A stretch of DNA of 64,000 nt from Symsagittifera roscoffensis (taxonomy: Eukaryota; Xenacoelomorpha; Acoela; Convolutidae), in assembly GCF_963678635.1 (NCBI RefSeq), contig NC_087066.1, positions 50,835,581 through 50,899,580 on the forward strand, in the 5' to 3' direction. The notes under the pieces were generated by a model. That model was not told where the DNA came from. It did no database searches and worked only from the letters and a program-made list of their open reading frames with translations. Each line of letters opens with the position of its first letter. The stretch's first letter is position 1. The position numbers and the translations under genes are program-made. Of the stretch, positions 26,262 through 38,492 are shown piece by piece.

Positions 26262-26437
26262 AACTAATTTCTAAGTTAAATTCAAATCTCTCTGGTGCTG
26301 AAACTACAAGTAGTTTCAGCACTTAGAAATAAGTGGGTTGTTAGTTAGATGGATTATGATTGGTTAATATTAATTATCTTACAGTGGTAAAACATTTAAT
26401 TTATCCAATTATAAAATGTAGTTTAGATCAGGTTCCA
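26262..26437 (-). repeat. 3' LTR, visible part
   Basis: Matches 44673-44848 with four substitutions. Contains a perfect 12-bp hairpin (GTGCTGAAACTA, loop CAAG, complement) at 26295-26322 and, on the minus strand, a CCAAT box in ACCAATCAT. The outer part is lost in the gap to its left. The inner edge, GGTTCCA, ends at 26437; beyond it the two copies stop matching. The sequence just inside does not look like a normal polypurine tract. Confidence 0.9.
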
Positions 26438-28036
26438 ACCATCCGGGTTTTACAGAGTTTTTTAGAATTATCTTTCTGCAATTCAAAGGATGGATAATGA
26501 ACGTTGGTATTTGGCGAAGATCATATTCTTGCCCGGTTCCTCTTGTTAAGGAAGTTCCAGGACAATGGAGTTAGGGACATATAATCGTTGTGTCGTCTTG
26601 TGACAACGACTGTGATCCCCAATGAAATCAATCTGATTTCAAAATGATTTGCTATGACGGGTTTTTCAGTATTCTGTAGAGAACTTGTTTTGTGTTCAAC
26701 CTCGTCTGGGAATGGCGTGGAGATCGTGTGTGGAAGGGATGCCTCGTAAATCGGATCTGTACGTATACTTGAACATCGAGGTGGTCATGGGTCTAGTTCA
26801 ATGAAGTCCTTTTCTGCGAAGTCAAGTCGTACTCTAAATCCTTTGAGTTGTGTTTGTGGACGGCATATCGGTTGTGATTAGCCATTCTTTGTTCGAGAGT
26901 GATGGGATCGTCTAGTCTTTGGATGCTCGTCTTTGTTGTTGTGTGTTGATCTATATACTGCAAGGTATGATTTATATTTTATAAAATCATATTATTTCGG
27001 TTTTTTAATCATGAATTTAGTTAGTTGTTTTCACGAAAGCGTTTAGTTTTAGTTCGGTTATTTTGAAGAGTTACTCACCCTTGAGTACCTCTTATTAAAA
27101 ATAGAAGTGTGGTAACAAAGCGTGGATGTAGCGCGGTGGGTTAGGCCGGCTATAGAGCATGCTCAGGACGTCCTCTCTGGTGGGTTAGGCCAGGAGTGGG
27201 AGTTTGGTTTCATGCTGTTTCTTTGAGAGGTCCTGTTATGTGATAACGTTTTAAGTTGGGTTTATGTTGGTCCTTCTTATGTTACTTTGGTTGTGTCCTT
27301 TTTCAAAAATCAAATTGTTTTTGGTATGGGTTTGTCTTGCGACTTTTTTGTGTTTTATTATTTCTTTCTTAGACTTTATAATAGTCTTCAAAAGAATAAA
27401 TTATCCAGTTTTAAACTGGGTTAATCCGGTTTGGGTACCGTTGGTTTTCTTTTCTTAGTCATGCTGTTATTTTATGATTTGTGGTGTTTAGTAAGCTGCG
27501 TTGGTTAGTTTGGTTTAGTATATAATTCCTTTCCAACCGGGTTAAAGGAAAGTTTGAAACTTGTTATCGTGTATTAGAGTTGTTGAGTGTGAAAACTTGA
27601 AACTTAAAATCATTATTTAAACTATTCTTCGTGGGCGAGCTGTGCGAGTTTGGATAGAATTCTTGTGCGAGTGAATGAAAATATTTGAAAAAGTTTAGTA
27701 CTGCTTTCTCATTTTATCAATTTATTGCATAGAATTTGAATTTTACTGCGTTTGGGGTAAATTTAAAATATAATTTTTCATCGTAATTAAGTTTACTGCT
27801 TCGTGGGGAAATAACTTATAGATAAAATTACTACATTTGGTATGAATTTTATTACATTATTTAGTGCAAGAAATTAACGAACTTTAAGAGAATTTAACAA
27901 GTTTGTCTTTTTATTTTTATTTTCTGTTTTGTGGATGATCGTGATGTGAAGACTAGAGATATAAATCAAACATTGATACAAAATGGTTAGTGCTAATTTA
28001 AAATTATTAGGGAAGAGTATTTTAAATTATACTTAC
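26438..28036 (-). other. Long 3' untranslated region of the retroelement
   Basis: No supported ORF on the element strand. On the plus strand it shows repeated GTGGGTTAGGCC (about 27137 and 27180) and loosely repeated TTTACTGC/TGGGG-AAAT segments between 27740 and 27860. It begins after a consensus 5' splice site (minus strand, CAG|GTAAGT at about 28037), so part of it may be an intron in the longest transcript. A 1.6-kb untranslated 3' end is long for a Ty3/gypsy element. Confidence 0.5.
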
Positions 28037-28039
28037 CTG

Positions 28040-29851
28040 TTAATCTACTGGGAAAAAGCCGTGGGGGAAGATGTCGTGTATCATATCTGATGTTGTTAGT
28101 AATTTGGCTAGTATGCGTAAGATGTTTTTAGTTTGTAGCAGTGGCCAAAGTAATTGAAGTGCTTTAATGGTTTTTAGTTCTTCAGTGCCTACTGCAAACT
28201 CGTAAGGTGTGTTTTGAATGAGGTTATATATTTTATGATTGTATTTAGTATTGTGAATGAATTCTAATATTGGTATTTCAATAGGCTGGATAAATTCATG
28301 CGGGATAAGGAAGGGTCTGGATTCGGCATTAAAGGTCTTCGTGATGGGACAAAATATATACATTTGTGTTACTGGGTCATAATTGCGGAGGATGCCGTGG
28401 AGGTTAGTACCTTTAATACAATAAGTGAAATTAAGGAAAAACGGTGATGTGTATTTTGAGTTAAGAAACTGAAAACGATGGTGTGATTGTCTTGATGGGG
28501 TATGCATATAAAAATGATTTTGTATAAAACGATAGTATGTATATGTGTGAGTTTTTTTATTGCGTAACATAATATTGTGGGAACAGTGCAAATCGCGTTC
28601 ATGTGGTGCAAGGAAGTGAAAGGTTAGTGAAAATAACTGAAATTTTTCTGTGAAACTTTCGTAGGCTTGAATATCATTTAGTGCTTCAGAAACGATGTGA
28701 TCATATTTTCTATCAAAAATATTAAGTGTGAATACGTATGATGTTTTGATGAAGAATTTTTCTGTTAGTTGTGGGTTAGCGAAGCGATCTTCATCTAAAA
28801 ATTGGTCTTGATTTGTTCGGATGATATTATGGTCGCAATATTCTATTGTAAATTCGTTTGCTCGGGGTGCAGTGAATGTTTTTAGTAATTTTTTATATGC
28901 TACATAAGTAAATTGTCTAGGTGTTAGTGTTGCGGTGAGTCTATATAACATATTTTTGTTCTTTTCTATGTCGTCATGAGTACTAGATAGTGGTAGGAAA
29001 AGGGGGTTAGTAAAATGATAATAAGCTGTCCAATGAAGTGTGGGCATTAAGACATGTTCATCTACGAAACTTCGTGTGTCATTAGTGTCGTTAGGTGTAT
29101 TTAATGTATATTGTGGAAATGAGGGTAAGGTGACTGCTAGAAAATCTTTCGTGTTGGTGTGTTGTGGGTGATTAATATATTCGCAGGCTGTTCCCGGTTT
29201 GGTCGGGAATGGATGATTCAGGAATTTTCTTTTAAAAGTGCGATAAGCTCGGTTAGTGCTACTATGTGTTTCGGTGGATGTGGATGATTGTGCTAGTGAT
29301 GCAGTTTAAGCTGAGGAGGGTGTAGGAAGAGATGGGTTTGAGGATTCTATTGTGGATGAAAGTTGATGTATTGTGAGGGTGTTAGGGTGTATTAACTGTT
29401 GTCGTAGGGTAATAAAGTTATCGAGTTCCTGGGAAATTTGGGGGGTATCTGGAGAATTATTATATGATCAGTCTGAATGAAGTGGGGAATAGGTTGGGGT
29501 CACTTGCGATTCATAAGAAGGAGTGGAAACGGATGGGAGTGAATTATTTGTCGGGATTGGTTGAAAAGGTTGTTTTGAAAAAACTGAGGAGTTGGTCTGA
29601 AAATTATTTGATGGAGATGGTTCGGAATCTGCAAATTCGTCAGGGGTTTCTATATTTGGGTGATTAAGTTGTGAGATAGAGTATAAAACTGAAAAATTTG
29701 AGTTAGTATCCGAATTCGTGCTTGATGATATATTAATAATTGGAAAATCGGGTGGTGGGAAAGCAAAAAGTGGGATTAGTGGGATTGGAGTTTGGAGGTT
29801 GACTGGGTGGGAATTTGAGCGGTGTTGGGATCCAAGTTGTCGGCTCATCAT
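28040..29851 (-). pseudogene. Retroelement 3' ORF (ORF3), unknown protein, two in-frame stops
   Basis: One frame of about 603 codons from ATG 29851 to TAA 28040, interrupted by TGA 29468-29470 and TAA 29306-29308. The start overlaps the env stop as ATGA, a tight coupling. The N-terminal part is Pro/Ser/Asn-rich (FAFPPPDFPI, SEPSPSNNF). The C-terminal 335 codons are uninterrupted and look globular, with many aromatic and His residues (MPTLHWTAYYHF, FHFLAPHERDLHC, PHGFFPVD) and no membrane helix. I do not recognise a family. A perfect splice donor CAG|GTAAGT follows its stop directly. Position after env is where some retroelements and viruses keep accessory genes. Confidence 0.65.
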
Positions 29852-32461
29852 GGGCTAAAAAAATGATTATTCTGAGACTGAAAAGCGGTAGTATGGGGTT
29901 GTTCTATAATTTGTTCGTATGTAGTATCATCTTGTGGATGATGTGCCATTATGTGTTGGATGGGACTTTGTGTTGTATTTGGTGTAAAATTTGAATAATG
30001 TGTGATTGCTAGGTTTCGGAAGTTACGGGGAACTAATGATAATGGATGGTTTTGTGGTAGGGGTGGCAACTGTGGTGCGGTAGGTGTTATTTCTATATAA
30101 TTATGTTCTTCGTCGTAAGTGTTCTGTCTTGTCACTATTTTTGTGTTATATTCTTTTATTTGTGCGTCTAGGAGTATTTTATTTATGGATGATGAAAAAA
30201 TTCCAAAAAATCCTGCGAACAGTATGCGTGCTACACTTGCTTGTCTGTTTACTTGTGTGTGTATAGCGCATGTGTTATAGATTCCTTTTAACAGTGAGAA
30301 AAGGAATCCTATAAAGTTAAACATTGCGTATAAGATAGTTAATTTTTCTAAGATGTAATAGGGCCATCCTAGAAAATCTAGAATTTCTTTTTTTAGGGTG
30401 ACAAAACTGAAAATATTTATAGGTGAAATATCTTGTGGTCTGTATTTTTCGCCGTTTAGATATATATAATCTTTAATGTCTTTAAAATATCCGCTATAAT
30501 CTTGTGTATAAATATCTGCAAATCCTGCGGTTTCGGCAAGTTTTCTTTAATTTCTATCAATTGACTGTCTTTGTATAGTGTCCATTTGTGTTAGTAGTTC
30601 TTGGAATTGTTGTGTTCTAATGTGGTGTTGAAAATCTGATTTAGAATATATTCCAATTGATTGTAAATCAATATTTGGGTTACAAGCAATAGCTCTGATG
30701 CTTTCGGGTGAAATTTTTTTGAGTGATTGCATTAATGTAGGGTAATGGAGTAAGGAGATAGTATTTATCTTCATCAGGATTCAATTGTACTACATTGTGG
30801 CTATTTTCTGATCCACATGGGACTGCGGTATCCCAAAAATGTGTTCGTCTTGAAAGTGTGTCAACAAAATGTACTTTATTTTTTATAGAATATAGGGATT
30901 CCTTTATAACAACGTTTATCTTCAAAAACATAGAGTGGTGATACTATTTTGTTACAAGTATAGAACCATAAAATATTTCCTTCGTAGTCAAGAAAATTTG
31001 ATCTGTTTCCTGACAATAAGTATCCTGCGTAGGGTATTTTTTAATACTGCTAGTGCGAGTGATTGTAGGATTTGTGTCCGTTCTAATTCGCATAATTGGT
31101 GAAGTGTTTCTAATTCGGAGAGTGACATTTCTTAAAAAATTCGGCTAATTGTGTAGTCTAATTTCATATCTAAGTGAATATCATAGTGGATATTACCAAA
31201 ATAGGTGTTATTCATTAGTGATAGTTCTTGTAAACGTGTGCTTCTTCTGTCATGTGGCTTTAGTTTTCCACCAGGTTGACCTGTGCTTTTTTGAAAGTTA
31301 ACTGGTATGTATGATATTCCTTCGTTTAGAGGGTGACCTGTGGCATAAGGGTCAAAATTTCTTTTTCCAGTGTTCATGTCGAAACCTTTTCGTATTCAAC
31401 TAGTATTTCAGAATATTGTGTTTTGTAAAGTGGGTTTCTGTATTCGCATGCAATTTCTGTTTCTTGATAGATTTGGAAACGTGTATATTTATTTTCTATA
31501 TTAAGAATATTTCTAAAATCAGTACTTTGTTTTCGGGATGGATTTACTTATTCGTACGGAATTGATTCTTTAAAATATTTTTCGTGAAATTTTATCATTC
31601 GAGCGTGAATTTTTGCTACTTGAAATGTTGTGCATGAATCTTCGGGAAACCAAACAATTGTCGCTTGTGTCCGTTAGGGTCACAATAACCTTGATCAATT
31701 TTGCAAGGTAATCTAATTCCTTGATAGATCATTGTGTTGTCTGATAAATCTCGTGTGAAATGTACTTTTTCAAGTTGTATTTTCCAATCGAAAAACATTA
31801 TTTCTTGATATCCTTTGTTTTTTGTGTCTGCTTTGCAGTTTGAGGGGTTATTTATTCCAATGTGTGGTATCCAATGTTTATCGTGTATGTCATAAGTTAA
31901 TCTTCCGTGTGCGCCGTTGTATGGGTATTTTTCGTCTAGTTTTATATGTCCTTGATATCTTTCAAGTTCTGCTTGATGTACAGAATCGGCAAAGACTTGA
32001 AAATTTACAAACTTTCTGTTTGTGTTTTTATTTCTTGTTATGTTTAGTCTGAGTAGTTCGTTTTTACAATCATCGGGATTTAGATGTAGAAGTCGTTCTA
32101 TAATACTTTGATAGAATGATTCGTGATCAAGTCGGTTTTTATTTCCGTTTGAAACTTGTAAACAATCTTCTTTCTTTTCGGAAAATGTTGCTGTAAATTT
32201 ATATACTGCGATTGTTGTTGCTCGGGCTTTTGAATACAGTGTCGCTATTACATTTGTAGCTTCTATAGCTTTTGGTTCTGTTTCGCATTGTGATACTTGA
32301 TTTATAGCATATCTGTGTAGTGTTTTTTGTTCGTTTTCTTCACAATCGTAGTGTGTTACTAATAAATCCTGGGGTCCTGTGCGAGGAGAAGGATTTGTGA
32401 TCTGATCGGAAAATATTAGAAAAAAGATGTGTTGAAATGTTAATATTTTTAGAATATACAT
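29848..32461 (-). pseudogene. env: Envelope-like glycoprotein gene, broken
   Basis: Starts with a hydrophobic signal-like segment (LKILTFQHIFFLIFS) at 32461. An ectodomain rich in Cys and N-x-S/T sites follows (31616-32461, 281 codons), then fragments at 31377-31132, 30931-30680 and 30774-30547. The last frame runs 30546-29848 after TAA 30547-30549 and contains a long hydrophobic region (MFNFIGFLFSLLKGIY, ARILFAGFFGIFSS) fitting a membrane anchor, then a Pro/Asn-rich tail. Place (after pol) and architecture match Env of errantivirus-like elements; I do not assign a fusion class. Envelope proteins mediate membrane attachment and fusion. This copy has at least three frame changes and one stop. 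Confidence 0.7.
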
Positions 32462-32535
32462 GTGTATGATAATCCTGAGAATGGGTTATAAAATGTGATG
32501 TAACCAATTGTCTTTTTGGTATATCTGTCGTATTT

Positions 32536-34025
32536 TTATATTACTTCAGTTATTATAAATGATGGTGGTAGCGATTGAGCTGTTATATTGGGTGGGTTTA
32601 GTGGGTAAGGATGTTGAACAATATTATTTAATTTAATCGTGATTTCGAATTTTAATTGGAGACTATTTTGTTGGAGTATTTGGATGTTATGTTCACGAAT
32701 GTCGTCGTGGATATCTTGTCTATAATGTAGTCTATTGAGTGCCCAACTGTGGAGTCGGTTACTTTCTGGATGTTGTCCAAATAATGGTGTGGGTCCTGTG
32801 AATGTATTCCAATCTAATCTTAAAGGGGTATTTGTTGATAATTGTTCTCGATATCTAGCGTCGAGGCTATTTGGAAAATTTAAAGGGAAAGGTGTCGGTG
32901 AAATTTGGCTGAATGATGGTGTTGATGGTAGCAATAATGTTTCTGGTAGTGACGATGATGTTGTTGTATCCGTAGAAATATCTATTGGGTCGTTTACTAA
33001 GTTTGGTTCACCTTGTGTAAATGAGTGCGTTGTCCAGTATGGTAGTCGTGTTGTGAGATTGGGGGGGGGGGGTTAAAGGGATTTTCACGTATTTGTTCAG
33101 ATGTCGGTGTTGAACCTAAGTAATCTGAGGGTATACTTGAGGTGCTACGTTGTGAAAGGAGTGTGGGAGTTTCTGGAAATGTACTATTTGGGTTTTCTGG
33201 AGTAATTGGTGCTGGTGATTGGGGTATGTCAAAATGAACTCGGGGGGTTTGAAAATTTCTATTTCGTCGTGGTTGTATAATTTGTCTATTTATTTCTACT
33301 GTATTTTGGTTTTGACTAATGTTTCTTATTCTACTTAATGCTTGTGGTAATGTTGGGTACAAGTTATATGTTGGTTCGCTTAGGGGTGCCTGTCGCTGAA
33401 CTGGTTCTAATGGTTCAGATAAGCGAGCGTGTCGTTCTTCAAAATAGTATAGGTTATCTTGGAAAGAAATTCGTGTGGATGTTTGGGGGTTTTGGGTAGT
33501 TGTAGGTATTGTTGGGTTTTCTTGGGATGATGTCGGTGAAGACTGATTCTGTGATTGTTGGTTAGTAATTTTTGAAAGTATTTTGATTGATTTTTTCTAT
33601 TGGGAAAATTTATGTTTATTGTAGTATTCTACAATGAAAAGAATTAAAAGGATTGTTGCTAAAGCGAATGTGGTTATTGCCTTTTTTATGTATTTGCACA
33701 TTGTTAATATTAGGGATGATAAAAATGTTATAAAAATTACAAATAGTAAAAAAATATCTGTTCTACTAAAAATTGTTCGTATCATTTAAATAAACTTTGG
33801 GTTATCGTACCTGTGAATATGGTCAATGATTTGGGAAAGTTGGAGATATATTTCAAATAGGGAGTAGAAAATTTTAAAAATGTTGCAAAAAATGATTAAA
33901 GTTAATATAAAAGCTTCAAAGGTATCAGATAGAAATATGAATAAAAGTTTAAGTATTATGAAAAAGTTTATGAAAATGTTGAAAATTGTATTTTTAAAGA
34001 TATGGACTGATTGAGAGAAAAGCAT
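32536..34025 (-). pseudogene. Retroelement ORF-X: hydrophobic N-terminus plus proline-rich tail
   Basis: Three pieces in one reading frame (34025-33786, 33785-33597, then open to 32997) separated only by TAA 33786-33788 and TAG 33597-33599. The first stop is followed directly by ATG. The N-terminal pieces hold several hydrophobic segments (for example FIILKLLFIF, FILTLIIFCNIF, TFALATILLILFIV), suggesting two to four membrane helices. The rest is Pro/Ser/Gln/Thr-rich. A run of 12 C on the minus strand (33061-33072) marks a further frame change, after which a related frame runs to 32536. About 495 codons in total. No family recognised; extra ORFs at this position are unusual. Confidence 0.6.
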
Positions 34026-34534
34026 TTAAGAAATGAGTTCTTTGTCGACTATTTTTTGTTTTTTGAGGCGAGATTCAAGTGTGGTCGAGTTATTTATTGG
34101 TTTTTTTGACAAGTGGGTTGAGTTTTGTGAAAAATTGTTGGGGGCTAATTTTATGGTGTTTGGGAGGTCTTCTTTGCTTCATTTTTATTTGTCAGATGAT
34201 CTGGGGTATTTTTGAGATTTTTGTACTTTAGGCTAAATGATTATGGTCCTTTTTTTAACTTTAGGCTAATTTGTTATTTTTGGTTGGAGGGTTTTTGAGG
34301 TCTGAGTTGGGAAAATATTGTTGATCTTTGCGTTATTAGATAGGGGAGGGTTGTAATATTATGGTGGTATTTATTTTAGTTGTCAAGTTTTAGCGAGTTG
34401 CTTATTTTTGACCTGGAGGTTGTAAAGTTACAGTTATAGATATGCCTGGAGTTGTTGCGTGTTTGTCAGAATGTTATTTTGAAAAATGAAAGTTCAAAAT
34501 GATCCAGAGGTGCAAAGATTATTAATTTTTAAAA
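34026..34534 (-). other. Spacer between pol and the membrane/proline-rich ORF
   Basis: About 500 bases with no element-strand ORF of note. The plus-strand sequence is T/G-rich. A subgenomic RNA leader or splice acceptor for the downstream genes could lie here, but I see no clear acceptor to call. Confidence 0.4.
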
Positions 34535-36783
34535 TCAAAGTTGTTTTTGAAATTCAACTTTCTTTAGTATTATGGATTGTGGGATGAATGTTTTGTAGTT
34601 TTTACGTGGTTGTTTTCTATGTCGTGATGATTCTCTATGTTCTGATTTTTCTATTTGTTCTTGTGGTAAAATTTTTTCTATCATTTTCCTATTTTTTCTT
34701 TCTTTCTGAGGTATTTTTTGATCTGGTGTTTTTGTATTGCTTTGAATTGTAGTTGGTTTTGTATTTTGTTTTTCATGATGAATGTTGTGTTGATCATCTA
34801 TTTCTTTTTCTATATGTGGATGATTTTGAATAAATTTTAAACCTAGGAAAAGAATATAATTGAGTTAATTCGCGTAGTGCATACTCTTTTGGGTAGTAGG
34901 GCAATAGATTGTTTCGATGTTGAACAATTTCTTTTTGATTTGAATCGGTGAGTTTATACGTTACGTCAGTGGGTTTGGCAATTATTTGGTATGGTCCTTT
35001 TCGAAGGGTTTGTAATTTTTTAGAAATTCCTTTTTGTGTATTAAAGTTAGGTATTCAGACAAATGTTCCAATTTTTAAGTCTGTGGCTGGTGTAAAACGT
35101 GAATTAATTTGGTCGTTAATATTTTGCCTTTGTAACAATTTTTTTGTTATTTTTTGGTAAATTTCATTGTGTTTTTTATCTCTATTTAAAATCCATTTAG
35201 TGTGTGTGCCGGAGGCTAGTTTAAGGATTTGTGGGTGATGAAAATGATCTTCATCATGTTTGTGTAAAGGTAGGTTATAACAAATTGAATCTTTATTTGG
35301 TTGGCAATAACCTTGTGCATTTTTATGAGAATTTGCTGTAAACATAATTGGTTTACGTGGCTTTCGATTAAAAACCATTTTGTATGGTGACATTCCTAGA
35401 GTTGTCGTGATTTGTGAATTATATGCTAAAGGATATAATTTTACATCTGCCGACCATTCTGTGTATTTTGTATCATTTCCATTTATGATACATCGGAGAT
35501 ATTCTTGTAGTGAACGGTTCATACCTTCAACTAAACCGTTTGTCCAAGGTGCATGAGATGTACGTGGTTTATGTTTGATGTTGTATAAGTGGCATAGTGT
35601 TATGATTTCATTATTTATGAATTCTGTACCATTGTCTGTAACTAAGATTTCGGGTAATCCGAATTTAGCTATCCAGTGTTCATAAACTGTTGTGTAAGCA
35701 TAATAAGCATTACAATGTGGTACCGGGTTAATACATAATGTGTAAATGCGTCAACAATTACCATAACGTAGGAGTTTCCTTCTGAAGATGGTGAAATGGG
35801 TCCTTTTGTATCAAATGAAATGCGATGGTTAAAATATAAACTTTGTCCTTTAAAATCTTGTTTTTGTGCTATTTGTTTTTGATTTGATTAAGGTTTTTTT
35901 AGTTGACATACTATACAATCGTTGCATAATACTTTTATCCAAATTGGTGCATTTGGGAAATAAAAATTTTGTGTAAAGTTCGAGTATGTTTTCTCTGATC
36001 CGGAGTGTCCTTTAGTATTTTGTGTATGTGAGATGTTAAAAGCTATTAATATTATACTTAAAGAAAGACAGGGAACTTTAGAATCATTTAATTGATATTC
36101 TAAAAGATCTGTATTTTCATTAGTTGCTGTGTTATTAAATTTTCGGAAATATCGGAGGAGTGTTTTATTTCCTAAAATTGTGGTATCTGCTTTTACGGGC
36201 TTAGTTTTGTATTTATGCCATGATTTTAATTGTCTTATTACTGGATCGAGGTTTTGATATTGAGTTCCATTGTAATTTTATCTGTTGGAGGGAGAAAAAT
36301 ATTTTCAATTTCCAGTTTTGATAAGGGAATTGTGTCAAATGGGTCATGAAGGTCAAAAACTTGATTTATTAAGTATTTTGAATCATTTGTCTGTGGTCCT
36401 GATAAATTTATTTTATCAGTTAGATTTTCCTTTTTAATTAATGGAAAAGGGTCTTTTTTATGCGGGTGGTGTTTTGTTCTTTTTTGTTGAGTGTTATTTT
36501 TTATCCATTGTGACTATGGAATTGGTTTAAAAGCTGGTGTTCCTAGTAAATCAACTTCATAGTGATTATTTTGGCAATCTAAGTAGAGTGGAAAATGTTG
36601 TAGATTATTTATTTGTGATTGATCAATATCAGTTTTTACTGCGTATTTGCATTCTAATCGGGCTGATGTTTCATTTTTTGCGAGATAGAATTTAATATTT
36701 TGTGGTATTTCAACTGTAGTTTTTCGTGTAAGTAATTCAGGTGGCGTATTTCTACTTAATGTATCTGGTAAGGCAAGGTTTTT
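34535..36783 (-). pseudogene. pol: Integrase and C-terminal part of pol, several breaks
   Basis: Continues pol after the TGA. There is a linker with LPDTLSR, a TAG at 36514-36516, a frame change near 36.25-36.29 kb, and a zinc-binding HHCC domain (His codons near 36028 and 36007, then CNDCIVC). A TAA at 35888-35890 follows. The catalytic core has Asp in SFDTKGP (35810-35812), Asp in VTDNGTEF (35634-35636) and Glu in GLVEGMN (35526-35528); the last two are 35 residues apart (DD35E). A 1-nt frame change lies near 35735. After a TGA at 35055 the C-terminal domain shows the GPY motif (LRKGPYQII). A Lys/Glu-rich tail in another frame runs to about 34535. Confidence 0.85.
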
Positions 36784-38461
36784 TCATGCTGTCCAAACTA
36801 TATGTAGGTTTGGAAATTTCATTAGAATGAATTGAAACCTATAAACTCTATGATTAGGATTTGATTTTTGTGTAAAAAGAAATATAATTGGTTTGTGATC
36901 TGTAAATAGAACTGTTGGGTGTTTTGATCCAAGTATCAGAAATTCATATTCTGTAAGTGTATAAATTATAGCTGTACATTCTCTCATTAGAGTTGAGAGT
37001 CGTAGCTCTGCTTGAGTGAATAATCGGGAATTTGCTGATATAAGGTTCATTTTATTTGTAGTACTATGTGATTGTAGTAATGCTGCGCCGATGCCAAAAT
37101 TTGAAGCATCGCACATTGCATAGAATGGTTGGTTTGGATCTGGAATTGTGTTTGAAATTTGTTCAGTTAAAAGTTTCTTAATCTCTTCAAATCGTGTTTG
37201 ATGTTCACTGGTCCAATCAAAGTTATTTTGTTGTCTGAGGATATTATAGAAGGGTCTTAAGTATAGTTGCATTTTATAAACGTGTTTGCTTAAGAAATTT
37301 AACATTCCAAGGAATTCTTGGATTTTCTTTTTGTTTGTTGGTGGCTGAAGTTTTTGAATAGCATCAATGCGTGATTTTAATGGGGTGATAGTGTTTAGTT
37401 TAATATTATGTCCTAAAAATTTAACTCGTGTTAGAAAGAAGTGTGATTTATCGGGAGCGGCCTTCAGATTTTCGTTCTGAAGTATTTTATGATAGTGTTC
37501 TAAAACTGTAAACATTTCTTCTTTATTTTGAGATTGCATAAAAACATCGTCTAAATAGGTGATTGCGTTTTTCTTGAGTATTAGTGGTCTAAAAACTTTA
37601 CTCATAAAAGCTGAAAAAGCTGCTGGTCCTATGGATATTCCATAGAACAAGCGGTTAAATTCATATTGTTGATTTCCAATAACAAATTGTGTTAAATGTC
37701 GTGATTGTTCATCTAGTGGCATTTGATTGTATGCACTATTCGTATCTGCGGCTGTAAAGTATTTTCCATTTATCTTTGTTAAGATAACTTGTATTGGTTC
37801 AATAGGCCAATTGCATTTTGATTCATCAATTAGTGAATTGAGATATCTAGTGTCTAAAACTATCTTTAGTGATTCGCCTTTTGCTAGAATGATAACAGGG
37901 TTGATAAAAGTGTTACCTTTTGGTTGTTCTTCCTTATTTACTGGTGAGATAATTTTGAATTGTTCTAAAATATCAATTATTCTATTAACTTTGTCGTGTA
38001 AGTGAATTGGTACTTTACTGGCTCTTTGTTTTTTGAAAACTGCGTCGGGTTTTAACGGGAGATGTAGTGATGAACTGATTGTTCCAACGTCAAATTTTGA
38101 TGTTGCGTAGACTGTTGAATATTTTAACAGTTGTTTTGCTAATTTATCAAATTCGATTTGGGTAATTTGTGAATGTTCAAAATTAAACATTGTTAAAAAT
38201 TGTTGTTGTTCTTTTGTGTAATTTGTTATATTTTTTTGTTGGTTTAAAATATGGTGTTTTTGTAAAATAATCTGTGTTTCTCTTTTCATTACTTATTATG
38301 TTATTTATGGACAATTCTTCGTCAAGAATTGTGGATTGACAAATATCTAATAATTGGAGTATATTATTAACGCGGTATGCTACTTCATGTATGGGTGAGA
38401 TTGTAGAATATCTTAAAAGTACTAAGGGTAATGTTACTTGATATGGTGTATTATTATACAC
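36784..38461 (-). pseudogene. pol: Reverse transcriptase and RNase H of pol
   Basis: The main open part (38289-36784, 501 codons) contains RT blocks in order: LDTRYLNSL, the first catalytic Asp in FTAADTNSAYNQ (about residue 182), FNRLFYGI, the YLDD box at 245-248 and KFLGHNI. RNase H follows with CDASNFGIG (Asp about 394), the Glu in MRECTAI and the Asp in FTDHKPI. YLDD instead of YIDD occurs in some Ty3/gypsy lineages. The N-terminal linker is in a second frame (38461-38183). The frame ends at TGA 36784-36786 inside the connection segment, where a Gly is common; it then continues open (NLALPDTLSRN). Confidence 0.9.
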
Positions 38462-38492
38462 GTGTAACGAAATGATGTCGAAATTTTGTTTT

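Noticed and set aside
26034-26322. Open reading frames across the N run
   Set aside because: They consist of undetermined bases and have no evidence value.
32735-33076. Plus-strand ORFs of 60-126 codons inside the retroelement (also 31822, 37727, 39607, 39946, 44233)
   Set aside because: They are antisense shadows of strongly biased element genes, or lie in the leader; no motifs and no conserved start context.
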